DNA of 64,000 nucleotides from Drechmeria coniospora (GCF_001625195.1 NC_054391.1:9376552-9440551), one strand, 5' to 3'. Counted from the stretch's first letter, positions 22,801-35,220 are shown. Made by a program: numbers and translations. The notes: a model not told the origin generated them from the sequence alone.

Positions 22801-25800
22801 TTGTACTATACGGGCCAGTAAATGTCGACGATGGTACTACAACGATAACAGTACCAACTGTATTAGTTCCAGTTGGCGATGAAGTAGCAAATGAAGTTGT
22901 CAATCCCGTACCGGTGCTGGTTATTGTAGTATACGGCCCAGTAAATGTCGACGATGGTACTACAACGATAACAGTACCAACTGTATTAGTTCCACTTGGC
23001 GCTAAAGTAGCAATTGAGGTTGTTAATGCCGTACCAGTACTTGTCATTGTAGTATACGGCCCAGTAAATGTCGACGATGGTACTACAACAATGATAGTAC
23101 CGACTGTATTAGTTCCACTAGGCGCTAAAGTAGCAAATGAGGTTGTTAATCCCGTACCGGTACTGGTAATTGTAGTATACGGCCCAGTAAATGTCGACGA
23201 TGGTACTACAACAATGACAGTACCGACTGTATTAGTGCCACTTGGCGGTAAAGTAGCAAATGAGGTTGTCAATGCCGTACCAGTACTTGTCATTGTAGTA
23301 TACGGCCCAGTAAATGTCGACGATGGCACTACAACAATGACAGTACCGATTGTATTAGTTCCACTTGGCGGTAAAGTGGCAAATGAGGTTGTTAATCCCG
23401 TACCGGTACTAGTCATTGTAGTATACGGCCCAGTAAATGTCGATGGTACTACAACAATGACAGTACCAACTGTATTAGTTCCACTTGGCGGTAGAGTGGC
23501 AAATGAGGTTGTCGATCCCGTACCGGTGCTGGTCATTGTAGTATACGGGCCAGTAAATGTCGACGATGGTACTACAACGATAACAGTACCAACTGTATTA
23601 GTTCCAGTTGGCGATGAAGTAGCAAATGAAGTTGTCAATCCCGTACCGGTGCTGGTTATTGTAGTATACGGCCCAGTAAATGTCGACGATGGTACTACAA
23701 CGATAACAGTACCAACTGTATTAGTTCCACTTGGCGCTAAAGTAGCAATTGAGGTTGTTAATGCCGTACCAGTACTTGTCATTGTAGTATACGGCCCAGT
23801 AAATGTCGACGATGGTACTACAACAATGATAGTACCGACTGTATTAGTTCCACTAGGCGCTAAAGTAGCAAATGAGGTTGTTAATCCCGTACCGGTACTG
23901 GTAATTGTAGTATACGGGCCAGTAAATGTCGACGATGGTACAACAACAATGACAGTACCGACTGTATTAGTTCCACTTGGCGGTAAAGTAGCAAATGAGG
24001 TTGTCAATCCCGTACCGGTACTTGTCATTGTAGTATACGGCCCAGTAAATGCCGACGATGGTACTACAACAATGACAGTACCGACTGTATTAGTTCCACT
24101 TGGCGGTAAAGTAGCAAATGAGGTTGTTAATCCCGTACCGGTACTGGTCATTGTAGTGTACGGGCCAGTAAATGTCGATGGTACTACAACAATGACAGTA
24201 CCGACTGTATTAGTTCCACTTGGCGATAAAGTGGCGAATGAAGTTGTCAATCCCGTACCTGTACTAGTCATTGTAGTATACGGCCCAGTAAATGTCGACG
24301 ATGGTATTACAACGATAACAGTACCGACGGTGTTAGTTCCACTTGGCGGTAAAGTAGCAAATGAGGTTGTTAATCCCGTACCTGTACTGGTCATTGTAGT
24401 ATACGGCCCAGTAAATGTCGACGATGGTATTATAACGATAACAGTACCGACGGTATTAGTTCCACTTGGCGCTAAAGTGGCAAATGAGGATGTCAATCCC
24501 GTACCAGTACTGGTCATTGTAGTGTATGGTCCAGTGAATGTCGATGATGGTACTACAACAATGACAGTACCGACTGTAATGGTTCCACTTGGCAGTAAAG
24601 TAGCAAATGAGGTTGTCAGTCCCGTACCTGTACTAGTCATTGTAGTATATGGTCCAGTAAATGCCGACGATGGTACTACAACAATGACAGTACCTACAGT
24701 ATTAGTTCCACTTGGTGGTAAAGTGGCAAATGAGGTTGTTAATCCCGTACCGGTACTGGTCATTGTAGTATACGGCCCAGTAAAAATCGACGATGGCACT
24801 ACAACGATAACAGTACCAACTGTATTAGTTCCACTTGGTGGTAAAGTAGCAAATGAGGTTGTCAATCCTGTACCGGTACTAATTATTGTAGTATACGGCC
24901 CAGTAAATGTCGACGATGGTACTACAACAATAACAGTACCGACTGTATTAGTTCCACTTGGCGGTAAAGTGGCAAATGAGGTTGTTAATCCCGTACCGGT
25001 ACTGGTCATTGTAGTATACGGCCCAGTAAATATCGATGATGGCAGTACAACGATAACAGTACCTACTGTATTAGTTCCACTTGGTGGTAAAGTAGCAAAT
25101 GAGGTTGTCAACCCCGTACCGGTACTAATTATTGTAGTATACGGCCCAGTAAAGATCGACGACGGCACTACAACAATAACAGTACCGACTGTATGAGTTC
25201 CACTTGGCGGTAAAGTGGCAAATGAGGTTGTTAATCCCGTACCGGTACTAGTCATTGTAGTATACGGCCCAGTAAATATCGATGATGGCAGTACAACGAT
25301 AACAGTACCTACTGTATTAGTTCCACTTGGTGGTAAAGTACCAAATGAGGTTGTCAACCCCGTACCGGTACTAGATACTGTAGTATACGGCCCAGTAAAG
25401 ATCGACGACGGCACTACAACAATAACAGTACCGACTGTATGAGTTCCACTAGGCGGTAAAGTGGCAAACGAGGTTGTCAATCCCGTACCGGTACTAGTCA
25501 TTGTAGTATACGGCCCAGTAAATATCGATGATGGCAGTACAACGATAACAGTACCTACTGTATTAGTTCCACTTGGTGGTAAAGTAGCAAATGAGGTTGT
25601 CAATCCCGTACCGGTACTAGATACTGTAGTATACGGCCCAGTAAAGATCGACGACGGCACTACAACAATAACAGTACCGACTGTATGAGTTCCACTAGGC
25701 GGTAAAGTAGCAAATGAGGTTGTCAATCCCGTACCTGTACTAGTCATTGTAGTATATGGTCCAGTAAATGTCGACGATGGTACTACAACAATGACAGTAC

Positions 25801-28800
25801 CGACTGTATTAGTTCCACTTGGCAGTAAAGTGGCAAATGAGGTTGTCAATCCCGTACCGGTACTAGTCATTGTAGTATATGGCCCAGTAAATATCGACGA
25901 TGGCAGTACAACAATAACAGTACCGACTGTATTAGTTCCACTTGGTAGTAAAGTAGCAAATGAGGTTGTCAATCCCGTACCGGTACTAGATACTGTAGTA
26001 TACGGCCCAGTAAAGATCGACGACGGCACTACAACAATAACAGTACCGACTGTATGGGTTCCACTTGGCGGTAAAGTAGTAAATGAGGTTGTTAATCCCG
26101 TACCGGTACTAGTTATTGTAGTATACGGTCCAGTAAATATCGATGATGGCACTGCAACGATAACAGTACCGACTGTATTAGTTCCACTTGGTGGTAAAGT
26201 AGCAAATGAGGTTGTCAATCCCGTACCGGTACTAATTATTGTAGTATACGGCCCAGTAAATGTCGACGATGGCACTACAATAATGACAGTACCGACTGTA
26301 TCAGTACCACTTGGCGGTAAAGTAGCAAATGAGGTTGTTAATCCTGTACCGGTACTAGATATTGTAGTATACGGCCCAGTAAAGATCGACGATGGTACTA
26401 CAACAATAACAGTACCGACTGTATTAGTTCCACTTGGCGGTAAAGTGACAAATGAGGTTGTTAATTCTGTACCGGTACTAATCATTGTAGTATACGGCCC
26501 AGTAAATGCCGACGATGGTACTACAACAATGACAGTACCAACTGTATTAGTTCCGCTTGGCGGTAAAGTAGCAAATGAGGTTGTCAATCCCGTACCGGTA
26601 CTGGTTGTTGTAGTATACGGCCCAGTGAATGCCGACGATGGTATTACAACAATGACAGTACCGACTGTATTAGTTCCACTTGGCGGTACAGTAGCAAATG
26701 ATGTTGTTAATCCCGTACCGGTACTGGTCATTGTAGTATACGGCCCAGTAAATGCCGACGATGGCAATACAACGATTACAGTACCGACTGTATTAGTTCC
26801 ACTTGGCTGTAAAGTGGCAAATGAGGTTGTCAATCCCGTACCGGTACTGGTCATTGTAGTATACGGCCCAGTAAATGTCGATGGTATTACAACGATAACA
26901 GTACCGATAGTATTAGTTCCACTTGGCGGTAAAGTGGCAAATGAGGTTGTCAATCCCGTACCGGTACTAGATATTGTAATATATGGTCCAGTAAATGCCG
27001 ACGATGGCAATACAACGATAACAGTACCGACAGTATTAGTTCCACTTGGCAGTAAAGTGGCAAATGAGGTTGTCAATCCCGTACCGGTACTGGTCATTGT
27101 AGTATACGGCCCAGTAAATATCGACGATGGTATTACGACGATAACAGTACCGACGGTATTAGTTCCACTTGGTGGTAAAGTAGCGAATGAGGTTGTTAAT
27201 CCCGTACCGGTACTGGTTATTGTAGTATACGGCCCAGTAAATGTCGACGATGGTACTACAACAATAACAGTACCGACTGTATTAGTTCCACTTGGCGGTA
27301 AAGTGGCAAATGAGGTTGTCAACCCAGTACCGGTACTCACGATTGTAGTATACGGCCCAGTAAATGTCGACGATGGTACTACAACAATGACAGTACCGAT
27401 TGTATCAGTTCCACTTGGCGGTAAAGTGGCGAATGAGGTTGTCAATCCCGTACCGGTACTAGATATTGTAGTATATGGTCCAGTAAATGCCGACGATGGT
27501 AATACAACGATAACAGTACCGACAGTATTAGTTCCACTTGGCGGTAAAGTGGCAAATGAGGTTGTTAATCCCGTCCCGGTACTACTTATTGTAGTATACG
27601 GCCCAGTAAAGATCGACGATGGCACTACAACAATAACAGTACCGACTGTATTAGTTCCACTTGGCGGTAAAGTGGCAAATGAGGTTGTCAATCCAGTACC
27701 GGTACTAATGATTGTAGTATACGGCCCAGTAAATGTCGACGATGGTACTACAACGATAACAGTTCCAACTGTATTAGTTCCAGTTGGCGATAAAGTAGCA
27801 AATGAAGTTGTCAATCCCGTACCGGTGCTGGTCATTGTAGTATACGGCCCAGTAAATGTCGACGATGGTACTACAACGATAACAGTACCAACTGTATTAG
27901 TTCCACTTGGCGCTAAAGTAGCAATTGAGGTTGTTAATGCCGTACCGGTACTGGTCATTGTCGTATACGGCCCAGTAAATATCGACGATGGCAATACAAC
28001 AATAACAGTACCGACAGTATTAGTTCCACTTGGCAGTAAAGTGGCAAATGAGGTTGTCAATCCCGTACCGGTACTGGTCATTGTAGTATACGGTCCAGTA
28101 AAGATCGACGATGGTATTACGACGATAACAGTACCGACGGTATTAGTTCCACTTGGTGGTAAAGTGGCAAATGAGGTTGTAAATCCCGTACCGGTACTGG
28201 TCATTGTCGTATACGGCCCAGTAAAGATCGACGATGGCAATACAACAATAACAGTACCGACAGTATTAGTTCCACTTGGCAGTAAAGTGGCAAATGAGGT
28301 TGTCAATCCCGTACCGGTACTCGTTATTGTAGTATACGGTCCAGTAAAGATCGACGATGGCACTACAATAATGACAGTACCGACTGTATCAGTACCACTT
28401 GGCGGTAAAGTAGCAAATGAGGTTGTTAATCCTGTACCGGTACTAGATATTGTAGTATACGGCCCAGTAAAGATCGACGACGGTACTACAACAATAACAG
28501 TACCGACTGTATTAGTTCCACTTGGCGGTAAAGTGGCAAATGAGGTTGTCAATGCAGTACCGGTACTAATCATTGTAGTATACGGCCCAGTAAAGATCGA
28601 CGACGGTACTACAACAATAACAGTACCGACTGTATTAGTTCCACTTGGCGGTAAAGTGGCAAATGAGGTTGTCAACCCAGTACCGGTACTAATGATTGTA
28701 GTATATGGTCCAGTAAATGCCGACGATGGCAATACAACGATTACAGTACCAACAGTATTAGTTCCACTTGGCGGTAAAGTAGCAAATGAGGTTGTCAATC

Positions 28801-31570
28801 CCGTACCGGTACTGGTTATTGTAGTATACGGCCCAGTGAATGCCGACGATGGTATTACAACGATAACAGTACCGACGGTATTAGTTCCACTTGGCGGTAA
28901 AGTAGCAAATGATGTTGTTAATCCCGTACCGGTACTGGTCATTGTAGTATACGGCCCAGTAAATATCGACGATGGCATTACAACGATAACAGTACCGATA
29001 GTATTAGTTCCACTTGGCGGTAAAGTGGCAAATGAGGTTGTCAATCCCGTACCGGTACTGGTCATTGTAGTATACGGCCCAGTAAATATCGACGATGGTA
29101 TTACAACGATAACAGTACCGACGGTATTAGTTCCACTTGGTGGTAAAGTAGCGAATGAGGTTGTTAATCCCGTACCGGTACTGGTTATTGTAGTATACGG
29201 CCCAGTAAATATCGACGATGGCATTACAACGATAACAGTACCGATAGTATTAGTTCCACTTGGCGGTAAAGTGGCAAATGAGGTTGTCAATCCCGTACCG
29301 GTACTGGTCATTGTCGTATACGGCCCAGTAAATATCGACGATGGCAATACAACAATAACAGTACCGACGGTATTAGTTCCACTTGGTGGTAAAGTAGTGA
29401 ATGAGGTTGTCAATCCCGTACCGGTACTGGTAATTGTAGTATACGGCCCAGTAAATGCCGACGATGGCACTACAACAATAACAGTACCGACTGTATTAGT
29501 TCCACTTGGCGCTAAAGTGGCAAATGAGGTTGTCAATCCCGTACCGGTACTGGTCATTGTAGTATACGGTCCAGTAAATATCGACGATGGTACTACAACA
29601 ATGATAGTACCGGTAGGGTCATCTCTACTGGGCGGTTGGGTTACAGTTAACGTTTCGGGGCCTGTCCCTGTAGATGTAATTGTTGTAAACGGGCCTGTAA
29701 ATGTCGGGCTTGGTCTTACGATGATAACTGTCCCGGTTAGATCAGTATCCTTAGGGGGGATGGACATAGTAGAACTGCCTAATCCTGTGCCAAAGCTGGT
29801 TATTATTGTAAACGGTCCTGCAAATGTGGGACTAGGTTGTACGATAATAATTGTTCCCGGGATATCTGTTGCCGGAGGAGGAATTGATATAGTAGAGATT
29901 TGAGATCCTGTACCGGTACTCGTAATAGTAATAAATCGCCCGGCAAATGTCGTTCTAGGTTGAACGATAATGATCGTCCCGGTTAAGTCGGTACCAGAAG
30001 GAAGCATTGAGATTGTCCACAGGCTTGACCCGGTACCAGTACTTGAAATTGTTATATAGGGTCCGGTAAACGTTGTACTTGGTCTGACTATAATAACCGT
30101 GCCAGTCAAGTCCGTGCCGGAAGGAGGAAGTGATATCGCCGAGGTGTCCAATGCCGTGCCGAAACTAGTAATTGTTGTATAGGGACCCGTAAAAGTTGGA
30201 CTAGGCCTTACGATAATAATCGTACCAGTCAAATCCGTACCGGACGGGGGTAGCGATACGGTAGAGGTACCTGCTCCTGTGCCGAAGCTAGTAATTGTCG
30301 TAAAGGGTCCGGTAAATGTTGTACTTGGTCTGACGATAATAACCGTGCCAGTTAAGTCCGTGCCGGAAGGAGGAAGTGATATCGTTGAGGTACCTGCTCC
30401 TGTGCCAAAACTGGTAATCGTTGTGTACGGACCCATAAACGGCGGACTAGGCTTTACGATAATAATCGTACCAGTCAAATCTGTACCGGACGGGGGTAGC
30501 GATACGGTAGAGGTACCTGCTCCTGTGCCAAAGCTAGTAATTGTCGTAAAGGGTCCGGTAAACGTTGTACTTGGTCTGACGATAATAACCGTGCCAGTCA
30601 AGTCCGTGCCGGAAGGAGGAAGTGATATCGTTGAGGTACCTGCTCCTGTGCCAAAACTGGTAACCGTTGTGTAGGGACCCATAAACGGCGGACTAGGCCT
30701 TACGATAATAATCGTACCAGTCAAATCTGTACCGGACGGGGGTAGCGATACGGTAGAGGTACCTGCTCCTGTGCCAAAGCTAGTAATTGTCGTAAAGGGT
30801 CCGGTAAATGTTGTACTTGGTCTGACGATAATAACCGTGCCGGTTGAATCTGTACCGGAAGGAGGAAGTGATATCGTTGAGGTACCTGCTCCTGTGCCAA
30901 AACTGGTAACCGTTGTGTAGGGACCCATAAACGGCGGACTAGGCCTTACGATAATAATCGTACCAGTCAAATCTGTACCGGACGGGGGTAGCGATACGGT
31001 AGAGGTACCTGCTCCTATGCCAAAGCTAGTAATTGTCGTAAAGGGTCCGGTAAACGTTGTACTTGGTCTAACGATAATAACCGTACCAGTCAAGTCCGTA
31101 CCGGAAGGAGGAAGTGATATCGTCGAGGTACCTGCTCCTGTGCCAAAACTGGTAATCGTTGTGTAGGGACCCAAAAACGGCGGACTAGGCCTTACGATAA
31201 TAATCGTACCAGTCAAATCTGTACCGGACGGGGGTAGCGATACGGTAGAGGTACCTGTTCCTGTGCCGAAGCTGGTTATTGTTGTAAAGGGCCCTGTAAA
31301 ACCTGTATTACTGTTTTTTGAACTTTTTGGATCGATTTCCAAGCATGATTCATATGTTCTAATGACGTATCGTTATCAAGTTTGCTCACATTGTGTTGGT
31401 AATGCATCTTACCGGATTTTTGTTGTTTCAGCTACAGTTCCAGAGCATACCATTTCAATCGGTACATATTCCACAACCACCATCCAATCTTGACAGTCAC
31501 TATTTGCATGTTCAAATATGCTTAAAAGCGCAATTAAGATTGCAAAGCGCCATAATGTTATGTGGTTCAT
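19895..31570 (-). CDS. Giant secreted tandem-repeat adhesin with C-terminal GLEYA/PA14-like domain (two exons)
   Basis: Model: complement(join(19895..31358, 31413..31570)), about 3,873 residues. Exon 1 starts at ATG 31570 and encodes a signal peptide (MNHITLWRFAILIALLSIF, likely cut after HANS) and a short Cys-containing linker. A 54-nt GTAAG...TTAG intron rejoins the frame exactly. Residues about 68-3550 are about 85 tandem 41-residue Thr/Ser/Gly/Val repeats with a GTVIVVVPSS-type strand. A linker with Cys pairs follows, and residues about 3645-3873 form a GLEYA/PA14-like lectin domain: LTAYYYANTF, GLYTFCLHTDNGGFLFFGDGNAF, YPFRLVLGQ. Known GLEYA domains bind ligand in yeast and fungal adhesins. 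No hydrophobic GPI-anchor tail is seen (ends AYPLLC). Expected at the cell wall or secreted. The ligand is unknown. The frame is open throughout despite decayed transposons on both sides. Confidence 0.85.
20871..31310 (-). repeat. 123-bp coding tandem array, about 85 units
   Basis: Units are 123 bp (41 codons), with a few 120-bp units that lose exactly one codon, so the frame is always kept. Two classes exist. About 14 N-terminal units (roughly 31310-29600) use SFGTGAGTSTxSLPPSGTDLTGT, and the first ten alternate in 82-residue pairs (TGPF.../MGPY...). About 71 further units use STGTGLTTSFATLPPSGTNTVGT. Multi-unit blocks recur, for example the variants reading GDEVANEVV then GAKVAIEVVNAVP on the opposite strand near 21.9, 22.4, 22.9 and 23.6 kb, showing recent block duplication. 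Confidence 0.92.
31359..31412 (-). other. Intron 1 of the adhesin gene
   Basis: 54 nt, GTAAGATGC...CGTCATTAG on the minus strand, with a TTGATAAC branch-like site 10-20 nt before the acceptor. An in-frame TAA inside it ends the upstream extension of the big exon, and no ATG lies between that stop and the repeats. Splicing is therefore needed to reach the signal-peptide start. Confidence 0.8.
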
Positions 31571-33916
31571 ATTGTAACTGATTTTCTTTGTAATATATGG
31601 GTGTAAAAGTTTGGAAGATTTGCATTTGCCTAGTAAGTATAGAAATTCAGAGTATTAACATGGCTGAAAAAAGATGAAGGTCGGCTGTTATAAGTATTAT
31701 AAGTATGAGTTCATGCTAGTTATACTGTATGGGAATATGCTAAAAGTAGTGTGGTGGATATAATACCAGCCACAGTAGACTGCTATAAGTCTAAATCATA
31801 CGAGTCGGTTGACAAGTCTGTTTACGAGTCTGTTTGGGATAAGGACACAGTATCCATATGTCAATTAGAGTAACATGATCTACCCTACCTGACCGTTGAC
31901 CAAGACTAGGAAGTAGAAGCAATACAATTAATCATTCAATCTATACAGTTGTATCTCTCATCCTTTCGACAGTAACAGAAGCTATTGTATTTTCTATACT
32001 AAACTTTATTCCCCACTAAACGCTGAATAAAGCTTAATCTAGGTATGAATAGTCCTCTAATAACTATCATTATTTACAAGATTTATAGTTAGTCCGTCGG
32101 TATGATTGAAACGTTGAATTGAACTAGTACAGCATCATATAGTAAAGCATAAAGCTTAAAGCACTATCTATTACACACATACAATAAGGCTAGATTTGAG
32201 ACTATAATAAACACTTCACTAGAAGGCAAGCAATTAAGTTTATAATCGCACTACTTCTTATATCTTTAAAGGGGGCGTAGTTATAATAGAAGTCATTTTA
32301 ATTACACCCGTAACCCGCCGACTAATAAGTACAAATAACAATACCATTCCGGAAGAATATATCACTCTTCTATAATCGATCTCGAAAGCAAATAATATAT
32401 ATCATTTAAACCTTATCTAACTGACCGCCCCTTAAAAAATATACTTATCTATAGCTATATACACAATGCTCATAATAAGGTTACTGCTATATTAAAGCTA
32501 CAATTTAAAAGTTCAGTAATGCAGCAGATAATAGGAGATCCGCTCTAGCTGCAGTACTAACGAATTCAATATCGTAAGATCAACAAGATGGTTACTTTCC
32601 GAAGTATAAATAAGACCAGTTTAAACCTTGTCTTATTAAGTGGGTTGGAACCGTATCCCTTATATCTTCTGACTAGTTACTGGAGGGTAGGCTCCCCGAC
32701 CTTACTCTATAGGTACGATTGTAAAGGCGGGTCAAATCCTCTCCTGATTTGTTAAACCTATATTAGTAGCTTTACTGCAGTTGTACTCATTGCGAACTAA
32801 ATGGAGTTAGAGCAGCCGGCCTACTTGAACGCCAAGGTAGAGAGTGTTGGAAGATTGGCTGATTGGCTGTTAAACAATATAATGAATATAAGTCTATACT
32901 AGCTACATTGTATAAGAATATACTAAAAGTAATGTGGTGCATATAATACCAGCCACAGTGGACTGCTATAAGTCTAAATCATACGACTCGGTTGACAAGT
33001 CTATTTACAAGTCTATTTAGAGTAAGGCCACAGTCTCTATATATAAATTAAAAAAAAGTATATACCCTATCTAATCCAGCCAAGACTGGGAAGTAGAAAT
33101 AATCAATACAATTAATCATTCAATCTATATATTCGTAACTGAAATCTATTCGATAGTAAAGAAGTTATTGTACTATATGCCCCAAACTTCTGACAATTAA
33201 GAGTCTCAGTAATGATTTTCTATTTTGCAATTAGTATACCTAATCTACACTTGGTTACTATATATACATAGCATACAGTTAGTGTAAACAATACTACTCC
33301 AGGGACTGTCGAACGGATTGGAGATCATAGGGGTAGAATGTGTAGATTGAATCTTTGCTTTTTTTTCTCCGCGTTCTTTCTTCCAATTCCAGGTCGTAGC
33401 AAGGTAGGTTATATATAATTATTCGAGTTACACTTATAGAGACCGTAAACTTGCTCCTTTTCAACTTGCGTATGGGCTGCTTATCCTACAAACAGCCTCT
33501 GACTGTTAGTTGTTGTTGGATGGAAGTAACCCAATGCAAGTACCTTCATAAGGTTACAGCCACAGTAGAGCCACCAATTTAAGGTGGGCTGATCAGGAGA
33601 GGATTTAAAAAACCTTATATAATCGTACGTATAGAATAAGGTTGGAAAGCTTATATTCTAGTAATTAGTTAGAAGAATATACAGGGAATACGATTCCCAC
33701 GAATTTTAACAAGACAAGAATTTAAACCAGCCTTATCTATTGTCTAGAAAGTAAGTATCTTTTTGGTAGTTGCTATACGGGTTTAACTGAGCGATGTTGG
33801 TAATACTATTAGTGAATTATTGATCTAGTCTAGTAGCGGTCTTTCTGTTATTGGTAGGTTATTGTGGCTTGCATTAGCCTCTATAGCTGGTGTAGAAGGC
33901 TAGACGTACGGGTAAA
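31571..33916. other. AT-rich gene-free region upstream of the adhesin, with dispersed and inverted repeats
   Basis: No credible coding frame. It holds two direct copies of a dispersed repeat (31697-32007 and 32882-33190, sharing ATACCAGCCACAGTRGACTG and AATTAATCATTCAATCTATA). It also holds an inverted repeat of about 190 bp (32585-32780 against 33555-33765, sharing TCAGGAGAGGATTT). It would contain the adhesin promoter. CATATATTAC about 24-33 nt before the ATG is a weak TATA-like site. Confidence 0.6.
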
Positions 33917-34125
33917 TGTAAGGCTAGGCGCAAGGGAGGCTCGGCTGGATAGGACGGTGGAGTAGCTCTAGAAGTGGGGCGCGCCACAAACGGTAGGGCG
34001 GCTGCAAAAGGATCGGGATCGTGGAAGCTTGAGAGGAGTCAAGCTTTAGTGTTGAATACTACTTGGTTCTTGGAATAAGGCGTACCTGCTTACCTGACTG
34101 TCTTCGAACGGACCCGTCCATTACA
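33917..34125. repeat. Solo LTR of the G2 family with TSD GTAAA
   Basis: TGTAAGGCTAGGCGCAAGG...GTCCATTACA, 209 bp, flanked by GTAAA at 33912-33916 and 34126-34130. It shares its start and several internal blocks with the G2 LTR and its whole length with 35010-35220 in inverse orientation. Confidence 0.87.
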
Positions 34126-34189
34126 GTAAAGCTCGGATAGCCCAGAAACGGGGCAGACCCAAGAGAGTGGAGTCTGCCCTAACAACTGG

Positions 34190-34324
34190 GCGGCTACGGA
34201 GTACAAAAAACACAGAATCGTAGAAAGCTTGGAGAGGGGCAAGCTTTCGTCTGGAATAGGACCTTACAATTGGGCAAGGCGCACCTGCTTACCTGACTGT
34301 CGTTAAACGGATCCGTCCATTACA
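34190..34324. repeat. Truncated second LTR of the G2-like family
   Basis: Repeats the second part of 33917-34125 (GAAAGCTTGGAGAGG, GCACCTGCTTACCTGACTGTCGTT, CCGTCCATTACA) in the same orientation. The first part is missing. The stretch 34131-34189 between the two contains a small inverted repeat, GGGCAGACCC/GTCTGCCC-like. Confidence 0.75.
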
Positions 34325-35009
34325 CTCGTATGATTTATACTTATTGTAATCCACTGTGGCTGGATCTACTATATAGTAGTCCACGATGGCTGAATCTACT
34401 GTGGCTTGTAGTGTTAGCTGCGCCATAGGCGTAGGCCTTACAAGCGAATGTAAGGTGCAGTGCCCGCACTAAGTGCGGATACTGGCGGATCTTTTGACAG
34501 CTTTGGCCATTTGGCCTAATGGTTAACTAATCTATTGATAATATGGGCACACCTCCCCGTATGTGTTACATGTAGCATCCATGACACCACTTTTAGTGTA
34601 TGACTACAGTGTAACGAGTATGAACTCATACTTATTATACTATGCAGCCACCGATCTTCTGACACTAATAGTATCCGGAAGTTGGCCTTGAGTTGTGGTT
34701 AAAATTATACTTGTCGTGCATAGATGCGTACAAGCTACTGGTAGAGTAATAGTTGACGTTCTGTACCCTGTCCCTGCGACTGTACATATTATCGCCTTAT
34801 CGGGTAGCCGACGAGGCATTGCAAGGATTTATTACACTTATTGCATACGGATGTGTACAATCCAAAGGAGGAATAGTACTTGTACTTTCCCCACCTTTTT
34901 AAGTTGGTGGTGTACTTAAGGTCGTCCGAGAGCCGGAAAAGTAGGGGGGGGGGGTTACACTAAAAGTAGTATTATAGATACATTACCAGCCACATCGATC
35001 CACCCACTA
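34325..35009. other. Gene-free spacer
   Basis: Contains short repeats of CCACWRTGGCTGRATCTACT (34358-34412), a G-run at 34946-34955, and the left part of a third dispersed-repeat copy (34961-34990). No gene recognised; an open stretch at 34695-34919 has no known content. Confidence 0.5.
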
Positions 35010-35220
35010 TGTAATGGACGGGTGGGTTGGAAAGACAGTCAGGTAAGCAGGTGCGCCTCGCCCAATTGCAAAGTCCTATTCCAGACGAAAGCTTGCCCCT
35101 CTCCAAGCTTTCACGATCCCGTTCCTTTCATGGCCGCCCTGCTGTTTAGGGCGCGCCCTACTTCTAGGGCTACTCCACCTTCCTATCCAGCCGAGCTTTA
35201 CCCTTGCGCCTAGCCTTACA
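35010..35220. repeat. Third LTR of the G2-like family, inverse orientation
   Basis: TGTAATGGACGGGTGGG...CGCCTAGCCTTACA, 211 bp, the reverse complement of 33917-34125 with moderate divergence. Flanks CACTA and ACGAG do not match. It splits a copy of the dispersed repeat described at 31697-32007, whose halves continue at 34961-34990 and 35221-35283. Confidence 0.85.

Noticed and set aside
20883..29903. Very long plus-strand reading frames (up to 1,370 codons) across the adhesin array
   Set aside because: They are the antisense of the 123-bp repeat and stay open only because the unit lacks stops in that frame. They break wherever one variant unit creates TGA, lack sensible starts, and the minus strand has the signal peptide, intron and lectin domain.
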